Positions 48,061-57,500 of a stretch of DNA of 64,000 nucleotides are shown one piece after another; positions within the stretch are counted from its first letter, which is position 1; the number at the start of each line of letters is the position of its first letter. The position numbers and the translations under genes were made by a program. The notes under the pieces were generated by a model. It was not told the DNA's origin. It made no database searches and was given only the letters and a program-made list of their open reading frames with translations. Location: contig JACKEV010000021.1 of the NCBI GenBank assembly GCA_020632795.1, positions 1 through 64,000 on the forward strand, in the 5' to 3' direction. This DNA is from Alphaproteobacteria bacterium. Lineage in GTDB: Bacteria > Myxococcota_A > UBA796 > CAJQPC01.

Positions 48061-49326
48061 GTGGGTTCAGAGATTGAAACAGCAGGATCAGTGTGGGCGA
48101 CGCGGCTGGCTGAGCGCGTCGCGACGCGCGCCGCCCGGGTCAGCGTCGTCGGCGTGGGCTACGTGGGGTTGCCCATCGCCCGAGCGTTTGCGAGCCGAGG
48201 GTTTCCGGTCACCGGCGTCGAGCGCAGCGCCGTCCGCCGGGCGTCGGTGGAGGATGAAGCCTTCACCCTGGTCGAAGACCTCCGGGAGGTGGAGGAGTCG
48301 GACGTCGTCATCATGGCGGTGCCCACGCCGGTGACCTCGGATCGGACGCCTGACATGGGCGACATCGACGCTGTGGTCGCCGCCGTCGCGGCTCAGCTTC
48401 GGCCCGGCCAGCTGCTCTGCGGGGTGTCCACGGTCTACCCAGGCGCCACCCAGGAGCGTGTGCTGCCGGCCCTCACCGCTACGGGCCTGGAGCCGGATCG
48501 GGATTTCTTCCTGGCCTTCTCCCCCGAGCGAGCCAACCCCGGCGGGGGGCACTTCGACCTCTGGAACACCCCGCGCCTGGTGGGCGGCGTCGGGCCCCGG
48601 TCGCGGGCTCTGGCGCAGCAGATCCTGGAGCAGATCACCGAGACGGTCGTCCCGGTGACCTCGCCCCGCGTCGCGGAGCTGGCCAAACTCTATGAGAACA
48701 GCTTCCGGCTGGTGAACCTGGGCTTCGTCAATGAGTTCGCCCAGCTCTGCCACCGCATGGAGGAGGACGTCGGCGAGGTGCTCGGCGCGGCGCACACGAA
48801 GCCCTACGGCATCCTGCCCTTCCTGCCCGGGCCGGGCGTGGGTGGGCACTGCATCCCCGTCGACCCGCACTTCCTGGACTGGGCGGCCCGCGCGAAGGGC
48901 ACCTCTTCCCGCTTCATCCGCCTGGCCGCCGAGGTCAACGGGGGCATGCCCCGCCACGTCGTTGAGCGCTGCGAGGTGTGGCTTCGGAGCGACGGGGTGG
49001 AGCGGGCTCGGGTGCGGGTCGTCGGGGTGAGCTACAAGCGCGACGTGCCTGACGTCCGGAACGCACCCGCCCTCGCCATCCTCGCCGACCTCTCCGCCAA
49101 CGGGCACGAGGTCGACTACCATGACCCGCTGGTCCCCGAGCTGCAGGTCGGAGGGCGCCGCCTGCGCTCGACGCCCTTGGAGGAGGCCCCCCGGGCCGAC
49201 CTCGCGATCATCGTGACAGACCACAGCGTGCTGGACCCGCAGGCCATCCTCGCCGCGGCCGAGCGGGTGTTCGACTGCCGGCGCATGCTGCCGAGCGACG
49301 ACGGCGCCCAGGTTCGATACCTGTGA
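48061..49326 (+). CDS. Nucleotide-sugar dehydrogenase (UDP-GlcNAc/UDP-Glc 6-dehydrogenase, WbpA-like)
   Basis: A 421-residue NAD-dependent dehydrogenase. GTG 48061 is supported by AGGAGGGT about 8 nt upstream; longer frames run into non-coding sequence. The NAD motif is VVGVGYVGLPIARAF, the central signature is VTSPRVAELAKLYENSFRLV, the catalytic Cys264 is in GVGGHCIPVDPHF, and the C-terminal domain begins RVRVVGVSYKRDVPDVRNAP. It oxidises C6 of a UDP-sugar to a uronic acid. The facing wbpB-wbpD-wbpE operon suggests UDP-GlcNAc is the substrate (WbpA role); this is inference from context. Its stop is 6 nt from the convergent aminotransferase stop. Confidence 0.92.
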   Translation: MGSEIETAGSVWATRLAERVATRAARVSVVGVGYVGLPIARAFASRGFPVTGVERSAVRRASVEDEAFTLVEDLREVEESDVVIMAVPTPVTSDRTPDMGDIDAVVAAVAAQLRPGQLLCGVSTVYPGATQERVLPALTATGLEPDRDFFLAFSPERANPGGGHFDLWNTPRLVGGVGPRSRALAQQILEQITETVVPVTSPRVAELAKLYENSFRLVNLGFVNEFAQLCHRMEEDVGEVLGAAHTKPYGILPFLPGPGVGGHCIPVDPHFLDWAARAKGTSSRFIRLAAEVNGGMPRHVVERCEVWLRSDGVERARVRVVGVSYKRDVPDVRNAPALAILADLSANGHEVDYHDPLVPELQVGGRRLRSTPLEEAPRADLAIIVTDHSVLDPQAILAAAERVFDCRRMLPSDDGAQVRYL

Positions 49327-49332
49327 GCGTCC

Positions 49333-50439
49333 TCAGCCGCGCGCGTAGAAGTCGAGCACCGCGTCCGCCACGACGTCGAGCTGCTGCTGCGTCAGCTCCG
49401 GCTGGATGGGCAGGGAGAGCGCCTCGCGGGCGGCCCGCTCAGCCTCGGGGAGCTGACCCTGGCGGTAGCCCAGGTCTGCGAAGCAGGGTTGGAGGTGCAA
49501 GGGCACCGGGTAGTAGAGCCCGGTCCCGACGCCGCGCTCGCTGAGCCAGGTCTGCAGCGCGTCCCGACGAGGGGCCCGGATGGTGTACTGGTGGAAGACG
49601 CTGGTGTTGCCAGGGGCGACGGTCGGCGCGCGCACCGGGCTGCCCTCGAACCGCGCGCTGTAGTAGGCGGCGTTCCGCCGACGGGCCTCGTTCCAGCCCT
49701 GGAGGTGGGGCAGCCTGACCAGCAGCGCCGCGGCCTGAAGCTCGTCCAGGCGGAAGTTCCCCCCCACCGCGTGGTGGTGGTACCGGGGCCGGCTGCCGTG
49801 CGCGCGCAGCAGGCGTAGCCGCTCCGCAAAGCCCTCGTCGCTGGTGACGATCATGCCGCCGTCGCCCACGCCGCCCAGGTTCTTGGTGGGGTAGAAGCTC
49901 AGGCAGCCCGCCAGGCCGACCCCTCCGGCTCGGGAGGAGCCCTGCGTCGCGCCGATGGCCTGCGCGGCGTCCTCGATGACCACGAGATCGTTGCGCCGGG
50001 CCACCCCGAGGATCGCCGCCATGTCGGCCATCTGGCCGAACAGGTGTACGGGGAGCACCGCCCGCGTACGGTTCGTCATCCGGTCCTGCAGGCCCGCCGG
50101 GTCCAGGTTGCAGGTCTCCGGGTTGATGTCCGCGAAGACCGGCCGGGCCCCCAGGCGGGCGACGCAGCCCGCGGTGGCGAAGAACGTGAACGGCGTGGTG
50201 ATGACCTCGTCTCCGGGACGGAGGTCGAGGGCCATCAAGCTGACGACGAGCGCGTCGGTGCCGCTGGAGACCCCCACGCCGAAACGGGCCCCGCAGAGCG
50301 CGGCGATCTGCTCCTCCAGGCGCTGGCCTCGAGGGCCGTTGATGTAGCGCTGCTCGTCGAGCACGGCGGTGAGGGCCGCGAGGGTCTCGCCCCGCAGCGC
50401 GCGGTGCTGGGCGCCCAGATCGATGAGGGGGACCTTCAC
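49333..50439 (-). CDS. wbpE: UDP-3-keto-GlcNAcA aminotransferase-like DegT enzyme (WbpE-like)
   Basis: A 368-residue PLP aminotransferase. It starts MKVPLIDLGAQHRALRGE, as in WbpE/WlbC proteins; other signatures are GVSSGTDALVVSLMALDLRP, ITTPFTFFATAGCVARLGAR and the PLP-lysine segment SFYPTKNLGGVGDGG. In the WbpB-WbpE pathway it transfers an amino group from glutamate to C3 of the 3-keto uronic acid. It is last in a three-gene operon and overlaps wbpD by 4 nt (ATGA). Assignment to this substrate rests on the adjacent wbpB/wbpD genes. Confidence 0.88.
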   Translation of the reverse strand: MKVPLIDLGAQHRALRGETLAALTAVLDEQRYINGPRGQRLEEQIAALCGARFGVGVSSGTDALVVSLMALDLRPGDEVITTPFTFFATAGCVARLGARPVFADINPETCNLDPAGLQDRMTNRTRAVLPVHLFGQMADMAAILGVARRNDLVVIEDAAQAIGATQGSSRAGGVGLAGCLSFYPTKNLGGVGDGGMIVTSDEGFAERLRLLRAHGSRPRYHHHAVGGNFRLDELQAAALLVRLPHLQGWNEARRRNAAYYSARFEGSPVRAPTVAPGNTSVFHQYTIRAPRRDALQTWLSERGVGTGLYYPVPLHLQPCFADLGYRQGQLPEAERAAREALSLPIQPELTQQQLDVVADAVLDFYARG

Positions 50440-51104
50440 GGCGTCTCCTGGGCGGCGGGGAGGGGCTTCCCGACCCGATGCTCCGGCGGCAGCGGGCGGT
50501 CTTCGTCCAGATCCAGACAGCGCAGGGTCCCGGGCTGCACCTCGGCGTAGCGGTAGCCGCTCTCCGGGCAGCGCATCTCTCCGCGCTCGTCCGGCGCGCC
50601 GAGGCGGCGCCCGTGTCGGCTCACCCAGCCGACCTGGCGGGCGGGCACGCCGAGCATGAGCGCATAGTCGGGCACGTCGCGGGTCACCACCCCGCCCGCG
50701 CCCACAAAGCAGTACCGGCCCAGGGTCACACCGCAGACGATGGTGGCGTTGGCGCCGACGGTCGCACCTCGTCTCAGCCGGGTCGTCTCGTAGAGGTCCC
50801 GACGCACGACCTGGGCGCGCGGGTGCGTCACGTTGGTCAGCACGCAGGAGGGGCCCAGGAAGACCTCATCCTCCACCACCACGCCGGCGTAGAGCGACAC
50901 GTTGTTCTGGACCTTCACGCCGTCGCCGATCTGCACCCCGTTGGCGACGAAGACGTTCTGACCGAAGCTGCACCGCGCTCCGATCCGCGCGCCCCCCATG
51001 ACGTGGCAGAAGTGCCAGATCCTCGTGCCGGGGCCGATCTGCGCGCCCTCGTCGACGACGCTGGAGGGGTGGACGTAGACATCGGGGGGGGCGGAGGTGG
51101 ACAT
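50436..51104 (-). CDS. wbpD: WbpD-like N-acetyltransferase (left-handed beta-helix)
   Basis: A 222-residue transferase with many hexapeptide repeats: YVHPSSVVDEGAQIGPGTRI, WHFCHVMGGARIGARCSFGQ, NVFVANGVQIGDGVKVQNNV and SLYAGVVVEDEVFLGPSCVL, then TNVTHPRA. This series is the WbpD/WlbB signature. It N-acetylates the 3-amino group of UDP-GlcNAc3NA using acetyl-CoA. A 60-residue tail after the helix contains a CPESGYRYAEV...LRCLD pair of Cys, unusual for WbpD and perhaps metal-binding. It is coupled at both ends to its operon neighbours by overlapping codons. Confidence 0.88.
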   Translation of the reverse strand: MSTSAPPDVYVHPSSVVDEGAQIGPGTRIWHFCHVMGGARIGARCSFGQNVFVANGVQIGDGVKVQNNVSLYAGVVVEDEVFLGPSCVLTNVTHPRAQVVRRDLYETTRLRRGATVGANATIVCGVTLGRYCFVGAGGVVTRDVPDYALMLGVPARQVGWVSRHGRRLGAPDERGEMRCPESGYRYAEVQPGTLRCLDLDEDRPLPPEHRVGKPLPAAQETP

Positions 51105-52084
51105 CAGCGGGGCTCAGAGCCTGTGTAGAGGGGGTGGGGGTCGTCTCCGTGAGGCTCCAGCGGGGCCTCCCGCAAGGCCGAGGCCAACCGGATGACAGGG
51201 AGCACCCCGGCCGGGTCCAGGCCCCGGCCCAGCAGGATCTCTCGATAGCACGCCGTATGAAGCTCCGTGAACCCGTTGGTGAAGTCCACCTGCTGGCCGT
51301 CGATGGTCAGCGAGCGGCAGGCGTGCGCGCCCTCCGGGGCGGACGCGCGCGCCAGATCGCGGCCGTCGATGGACAGGAACCACCGCACCCGGGCCCGCTC
51401 GAACGTCAGCGACCCGGCCACCTGTCGCGGCGTCCGGGCATGCACGACGCTGCTCTGTGGCGCGCCGAACACCTGCAGCAGCAGGTCGAAGAAGTGGATC
51501 CCGATGTTGAACACCAGCCCCCCCGACCGAAGCTCGTCTCCCTTCCAGGAGGCCAGGTACCACGGACCGCGGCGGGTGATGTAGGTCAGCGCCACGTCGA
51601 AGCGATGCCCCGCCGGGGCGGACTCCACGATGTCCCGGATGCGGCCCAGGACGGGGTGGAGGCGCAGCTGGAGCACCGGGTAGACCCTGCTGTTCGCCTG
51701 GCGTTGGGCGGCGATGAGGCGGTCCACGTCGCTTGGATGGAGCGCCAGGGGCTTCTCGCAGATCGCGTGCGCGCCGCGTTCCAGCGCTTGGAGGGCGTGG
51801 CGGGTGTGGACATGGTTCGGGGAGCAGATCGACACGAAGTCCACGCCTCTCCCCTCGCCGCGCAGCCTCCGGAGGTGCGCCCAGAAGCGCTCCGGCTGAA
51901 CGAAGAAGTCAGCCTCGGGGAAGTAGCGGTCCAGCACGCCCACGGAGTCGCTGGTGTCCGTGGCGGCGACCAGCTCGTCGCCCAGCCGGTGGATGGCGGC
52001 CAGGTGGCGCGGCGCGATGTAGCCGGCAGCGCCGATCAGCGCGAAGCGTCGTGCGCGCGCGCCCTGTCCAGGTCTCGAGGACAC
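51104..52084 (-). CDS. wbpB: Gfo/Idh/MocA-family UDP-GlcNAcA 3-dehydrogenase (WbpB-like)
   Basis: A 326-residue NAD-dependent oxidoreductase. The chosen start is GTG 52084, with GGAG upstream; a longer frame to 52246 lacks a ribosome-binding site. The fold begins FALIGAAGYIAPRHLAAIHR (WbpB/WlbA use GAAGYIAPRH), and the catalytic EKPLAL and GGLVFNIGIHFFDLLLQVFG segments follow. In the known pathway WbpB oxidises C3 of UDP-GlcNAcA. First gene of the minus-strand operon wbpB-wbpD-wbpE; its promoter must lie in the 149-bp gap shared with the macroglobulin genes. Confidence 0.9.
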   Translation of the reverse strand: MSSRPGQGARARRFALIGAAGYIAPRHLAAIHRLGDELVAATDTSDSVGVLDRYFPEADFFVQPERFWAHLRRLRGEGRGVDFVSICSPNHVHTRHALQALERGAHAICEKPLALHPSDVDRLIAAQRQANSRVYPVLQLRLHPVLGRIRDIVESAPAGHRFDVALTYITRRGPWYLASWKGDELRSGGLVFNIGIHFFDLLLQVFGAPQSSVVHARTPRQVAGSLTFERARVRWFLSIDGRDLARASAPEGAHACRSLTIDGQQVDFTNGFTELHTACYREILLGRGLDPAGVLPVIRLASALREAPLEPHGDDPHPLYTGSEPR

Positions 52085-52133
52085 GATCCTGACTCCAGGA
52101 GTAGCGCACCACCATCCCGGAGCGGCCCCCGGG

Positions 52134-52160
52134 CTGTCAAGATGAGCTGACGAACCGGCC
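52134..52160 (+). promoter_or_regulatory. Upstream element shared by macroglobulin genes, copy 1
   Basis: CTGTCAAGATGAGCTGACG, then AACC, lies 100 nt before the start of the first macroglobulin gene. A nearly identical element (CTGTCAAGAGAAGCTGACA, then AACC) lies 111 nt before the second. The core TGTCA-N8-TGAC(A/G) is a dyad. The surrounding DNA is not conserved between the two sites, so this looks like a regulatory or promoter element duplicated and kept with the genes. Confidence 0.5.
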
Positions 52161-52233
52161 GCTGGCCCTCGATGTCCCGACGGGCATCGCGAGAGATCCC
52201 CGCGGTCTTCGGGGGTCCAACGGAGTGTGCATG

Positions 52234-54468
52234 ATGCGCGTCCCATCCCTGCTCCTCCTGCTCGCCGCCTCCTCCGCCGCGCGGCTCTCGCCGGAGCAGC
52301 TCGCGCAGTCCGGGGCGCTGGACGTGGTCCTGGCCGAGGAGTCTGAGCGGGCGCTGGTCATCCAGCTCGACCGGCCCCTGTACCGGCCGGGCGACCTGAT
52401 CTGGTTCCGGATCTGGGACCTGGACCTGCGGGATCTCACCGGTGACGACGAGGCGGGCGTCGTCGAGATCGAGCTGCTGGACGTCCAGGGGAAGGTGGTC
52501 CAGCACCTGCGCGTCCGCAGCCAGCGCGGCGCGGCGATGAACGCGGTGCGGGTGCCGGGCGAGGCCCTGGGCGGCGTGTGGCGCCTGCGCGCGACCGCCT
52601 CGGACGGCCGGGAACGGACCCACGCCCTGAACGTGGCGTCCTACATGGCGCCTCCGCCCCGCGACACGCCGCCGCAGATCGCTCTGACCTTCCAACCCGA
52701 GGGCGGCGCGCTGGTCGAGGGCCTGGAGAGCCGGGTCTACTTCGCGGCGACCGGCGCCCACGGCGCGCCCGTGGCGGTGACCGGGCGGGTGCTGGACGAC
52801 ACCGGCGCGGTGGTCGCGACCTTCGAGAGCGTCCACGACGGGATGGGGCGGTTCGCCATCGTGCCCCGGCCCGGCCGCAGCTACCACGCCGAGCTGGACG
52901 CCCCGTCCGGGGTCGAGGAGGGCCATCCCCTGCCCGCGGCGAGCGCTGACGGCTGCGTGCTGCGCCCCCTCGACGGCCGGGCAGGCGGCGCGGTGCGGGC
53001 GCGCGTGCAGTGCGCCCAGCGGCAGGACGTCCTCGTGGTGGGGACCCTGCACGGCCAGGTGCTGGGCGCCGCCTCGGTGGTCGCCGGGCCCCGTCGACCT
53101 GTGGTGGTCCGGCTCGCCCCCGAGGACCCCGCGCTGGCCCGGACGCAGGGGGTGGCCCGGGTCACCGCCCTGACCGAGGACCTGGAGCCCCTCGCGGAGG
53201 GGCTCGTCCATCGGGACCTCGGCCAGCGCCTGGACATCCAGGTGGAGGCGGACCAGGAGCGCTACGGTCCCCGGGACAAGGTCACCCTGCGCATCACCAC
53301 CCGGGATCCGGGAGGGCGGCCCGTGCCCGCCGAGCTGGCCCTGAGCGTGGTCGACGACGCGCTGCTGGCCTACCTCGGGGACGCGCGGCCCAGCCTGCTG
53401 GCGTCCCTCTACCTGGCGCCGGTGCTGGCCTCAGCGATCCACGATCCCGGCTACTACTTCGATCCGGGGGCGGAGGAGCGCGACCTCGCGCTGGAGATGC
53501 TGCTGGGCGCCCGCGGGGGCGGAGCCATGGCGGTGCGATATGCGGCGCTCCAGCCGCCGGAGGACCCCCCCGTCATCGTGCTGCCGCGCAACAAGGTCGC
53601 GCCGCTGCCGGAGCCGCCGACGCCGCCCGTCGAGGCCATCACCCCGAGCCCGACGATCGGCTCCGGGGGGCTCGCCTCGCGGGGCCCCGGGCTCACCAGC
53701 GGGGGCACCGCGTACCACGACGAGGGCCTGGGGAGCCCGGGGCGCGGCAGCACGTCGCCGGGCTATGGCAGCAGCGGTGGCTTCGGCATCCCCAAGTTCG
53801 GCTCCAAAGAGCCGACGGGCCGCCTCCGGGGGATCGGTGGCGACCCCATCATCCTGGGGGCGCTGGACCGGGCCCCGCTCGAACAGGTCCTGGAGCAGAA
53901 CCTCGACGCGATCCTGGCGTGCTACGAGCGCGAGCTGGAGAAGGACCCCGAGCTGGGCGGCAAGGTGGTGATGAAGTTCGTCATCACCAAGGACGGCACG
54001 GTGACCAAGGCGGCGCCGAAGGTGAGCACGCTGGGCAATCAGGCGGCGGAGGCCTGCCTCACCAGCCGCCTCCTGGACCTCCGGTTCCCCGAGCCCAAGG
54101 GCGGCGGCATCGTCATCGTGTCCTACCCGTTCCGCTTCTCGCCCGAGGGCGGGTCGGGCCGGTCGGGGGGAGAGCCCATGTTCGTGCCCCTCGGGCCGGA
54201 GGGGTTCTTCCGGGGGCTGGCCGGGCCGTCGGAGGACGTCGCGTCCGACCGGGCGTTCCCACCGCCCCATCACGACGATGACGGCGCGCAGCGCGACGTC
54301 CGGGAGACGGTGATGTGGGCCCCGCGGGTCACCACCGACGCGCAGGGGACGGCGGAGGTCGAGCTGTGGCTGTCCGACCTGCCCACCACCTTCCGGGTCA
54401 CCGTCGAGGGGGTGGGGGCGGGCCTGGCCGGGCACGCCGAGGCCCTGCTGGTGTCCGAGGCGCCCTGA
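52234..54468 (+). CDS. Short alpha-2-macroglobulin-family protein with internal AgmX/PglI-type domain, paralogue 1
   Basis: A 744-residue exported protein. The second of two ATGs (52234) aligns with the paralogue's start; the signal is MRVPSLLLLLAASSAARLSP, with Ser where the lipobox Cys would be. An MG2-like domain (ALVIQLDRPLYRPGDLIWFR) and further macroglobulin strands precede a Gly/Ser-rich linker (about 470-530). The AgmX/PglI-type domain follows (LDAILACYERELEKDPELGG, KGGGIVIVSYPFRF; Cys563 and Cys608). It ends after the first A2M-domain strands (WAPRVTTDAQGTAEVELWLS, VEGVGAGLAGHAEALLVSEA), so the thioester and receptor halves are absent. Compared with the full-length paralogue one N-terminal MG domain (about 95 residues) is also missing. 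Confidence 0.85.
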   Translation: MRVPSLLLLLAASSAARLSPEQLAQSGALDVVLAEESERALVIQLDRPLYRPGDLIWFRIWDLDLRDLTGDDEAGVVEIELLDVQGKVVQHLRVRSQRGAAMNAVRVPGEALGGVWRLRATASDGRERTHALNVASYMAPPPRDTPPQIALTFQPEGGALVEGLESRVYFAATGAHGAPVAVTGRVLDDTGAVVATFESVHDGMGRFAIVPRPGRSYHAELDAPSGVEEGHPLPAASADGCVLRPLDGRAGGAVRARVQCAQRQDVLVVGTLHGQVLGAASVVAGPRRPVVVRLAPEDPALARTQGVARVTALTEDLEPLAEGLVHRDLGQRLDIQVEADQERYGPRDKVTLRITTRDPGGRPVPAELALSVVDDALLAYLGDARPSLLASLYLAPVLASAIHDPGYYFDPGAEERDLALEMLLGARGGGAMAVRYAALQPPEDPPVIVLPRNKVAPLPEPPTPPVEAITPSPTIGSGGLASRGPGLTSGGTAYHDEGLGSPGRGSTSPGYGSSGGFGIPKFGSKEPTGRLRGIGGDPIILGALDRAPLEQVLEQNLDAILACYERELEKDPELGGKVVMKFVITKDGTVTKAAPKVSTLGNQAAEACLTSRLLDLRFPEPKGGGIVIVSYPFRFSPEGGSGRSGGEPMFVPLGPEGFFRGLAGPSEDVASDRAFPPPHHDDDGAQRDVRETVMWAPRVTTDAQGTAEVELWLSDLPTTFRVTVEGVGAGLAGHAEALLVSEAP

Positions 54469-54470
54469 GC

Positions 54471-54500
54471 CTGTCAAGAGAAGCTGACAAACCTCGGGCC
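54471..54500 (+). promoter_or_regulatory. Upstream element shared by macroglobulin genes, copy 2
   Basis: CTGTCAAGAGAAGCTGACA followed by AACC and CGGGCC, starting 2 nt after the stop of the first macroglobulin gene. It matches copy 1 at 52134-52160 closely, although the following 80 bp are not conserved. Its presence suggests that the second gene has its own promoter or shared regulator. Confidence 0.5.
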
Positions 54501-54581
54501 GACCTCCGTTGTCCCAACCCGCATCCCGAGAGCCCCCCTGCGCGCAGCCTGCCGGCGCGCGGGCCGCCAGGAGTGTGCCCG

Positions 54582-57500
54582 ATGCGTATCCCGTCCCTCG
54601 TCCTCCTCCTCGCCGCGTCCTGCGCCACCGCCCAGCCCGCGCCGCTGCCTGCGGAGCCGCCGCCGGCTCCCCCCGCGAGCGCCGAGGCGACCCCCGCCGA
54701 GGAGGCCCCCGTCGCGGACGCGCCCCGCCCCACCCTGCGCCACTACATCGACCCCGACGCCCGGGCGCTGGCCGAGAAGCTCGACACCCTATTCACCGCG
54801 CAGCCGGAGCGCCGGGTGGTCATCCAGCTCGACAAGCCCCTGTACCGCCCCGGCGAGACGGTGTGGTTCAAGACCTGGGACCTGGACCTGCGGGACCTCT
54901 CCGGCGACGCGGAGGTGCGGGGGGTGTGGGTCGAGCTGCTCGGCCCGCGCGGTCAGGTGGTGGAGCGCAAGCACGTCGAGGCCGAGCGCGGCATGGCGAC
55001 GAACGACTTCGTGCTGCCGGGCGCGGCCCTCGGCGGGGTGTGGCAGCTCCGCGCGACCACCTACGACGGCCTGAAGCAGACCCGCGAGCTGGTCGTGGCC
55101 TCCTACGAGGCGCCCCGCATCCGCAAGGAGCTGGACTTCGTGCGCGAGGCCTACGGCCCCGGGGACGAGGTCTCCGCCCTCATCACCGTGGAGGCCCAGG
55201 CCGGCGGCCCTCTGGGCGGGGAGGCCCTGTTCGCCGACGTGCGGGTGGACGGGCAGAAGCTGGAGCGGCTCCAGGTCACCACCGACGGCGCGGGCGAGGC
55301 CCTCGTCCGGTTCCGCCTGCCGGACACCCTGGAGGACGGGCACGGCGTGCTCACCGTGCTGGTCGACGACGGCGGGGTCACCGAGTCCATCAGCAGGGCC
55401 ATCCCCATCGTGATGGAGCGGATCGAGGTGGACTGGAGGCCCGAGGGCGGCGACCTCGTCGAGGGCCTGGAGAGCCGGGTCTACTTCGCCGCCACCGACG
55501 CCCACGGCGAGCCCGCGGACGTGGCCGGGCGGGTGCTGGATGACTCCGGCGCGGTGGTCGCCACCTTCGAGAGCGTGCACGACGGGCTGGGGCGGTTCAC
55601 CTTCACGCCCCGGGCCGGCCGCAGCTACCACGCTGAGCTGGACGCCCCGGCGGGGATCGACGGGCGCTATCGGCTGCCGGAGGCGGTCGCCAACGGCTGC
55701 GTCCTGCGCACGCTCGATGACCTCAAGGGCGAGCACGAGACCCTGCGCGCCCAGGTCTGGTGCAGCCAGCGCCAGGACATCCTCGTGGTGGGGACCCTGC
55801 GCGGGCAGGTGCTGGACGCGGCCTCGGTGGTGGCCGGCCCCCAGAAGCCGGCGGTGGTGTGGCTCAAGCCCGACGACCGGTCGCTGGCCCGGACGCAGGG
55901 GGTGGCCCGGGTCACCGCCCTGACCGAGGACCTGGAGCCCCTCGCGGAGCGCCTCGTCTACCGGAACCTGGGGCGGGACCTGGACATCCAGGTGGAGGCC
56001 GACCGGGCGCGCTACGGCCCCCGGGACAAGGTCACCCTGCGCGTGACCACCCGCGACGCCGACGGCAGGCCCGTGCCCGCCGAGCTGGCCCTGAGCGTGG
56101 TGGACGACACAGTGCTCTCCTACGCCGACGACGAGCGGGCCAGCCTCATGGCCGCGCTCTTCCTGGAGCCGGACCTGCCCGTGGAGGTCCACGACCCCGA
56201 CTTCTACTTCGACCCGGAGGAGGAGGACCGCGCCCTGGCGATGGAGATGCTGATGGGCGCCCGGGGCTGGCGCCGCTTCGACTGGGTCCGCATGGAGCCC
56301 GAGGCGTTGGCGGCGGCCGAGGCCGAGGCGATGGACGACGCGCAGGTGCAGGAGCTGGCCGGGCAGCTCGGCGCGTTCACGCCGCCCGCAGACCTCACCG
56401 GCGGCATCGGCGGCCTCATCGGCGCGAAGGGCGGCCAGTTCGGGTCCGGTGGTCTGGGATCCCGGGGCTCCGGCCTGGGCGGCGGGGGCACCGCCGAGGG
56501 CCTGGGCGGCCTGGGCACCAAGGGGGTCGGCAGCGGGGCGTCGGGCTACGGCGCGGGCGGCAACATCGGCGCCAAGGGGGTGGGCGCCGTCGGCCGGGTC
56601 GGCGGCGAACCCATCATCCTGGGGGCTGTGGACAAGACGGCCATCGAGGCGGTCATCCGGCGTCACCTCAACCAGATCCGGTACTGCTACCAGCGCGAGC
56701 TGACAAAGGACCCGGACCTCGGTGGCAAGCTGGTGATCAAGTTCCTCATCGCCCCCGACGGCACCGTGGCCAGCGCGGAGCCCAAGTCCAGCACCCTGGA
56801 CAACCGCGCGGTGGAGGACTGCGTCGCGGGTCGCTTCATGCGCTTCCAGTTCCCCGAGCCCAAGGGAGGCGGCATCGTCATCGTGGCCTACCCCTTCATC
56901 TTCGCGCCGGAAGAGGGGGCGGGGCAGCCGGGGAACGACGGCCCCTATGTCCCCCCGGAGAGGAGCCTCTACACCTCCTACGTCGCGCAGCGGCCGGTGC
57001 CCTTCTCTCCGGTGCGCGTCTTCCCCGCGCCCGAACACACCGACGACGGCGTTCGGGGCGACTTCCGGGACACCGTGCTTTGGGCCCCCCGGGTCACCAC
57101 CGACGCGCAGGGCGAGGCTGAGCTTGAGCTGACCCTCTCCGACGCGGTCACCACCTTCCGGGTGACCGCCGAGGGGGTGGGCGCGGGGCTCGCCGGGCAC
57201 GCCGAGGCCGAGATCGTCTCGGAGCTGCCCTTCGCCATGGACCTGCGCCTGCCGCTGGAGGTCAGCGCCGGGGACCGCCTGTTGCTCCCGCTGAGTCTGG
57301 ACAACAACCGCGATGAGGCCGTCGCCGTCGACCTCACAGCAGCCTTCGGCGCGCTGCTGAGGGCCACGAAGGACGTGCCCGAGCGCCTCACCCTGAGCGC
57401 GGGCGAGGAGCGGAGCATCTTCCTGCCGATGGAGGTGGAGCAGGCCCAGGGGCAGAGCGCCCTGCGCTTCGAAGCCGAGACCGCGGGCCTGCGCGACGCG

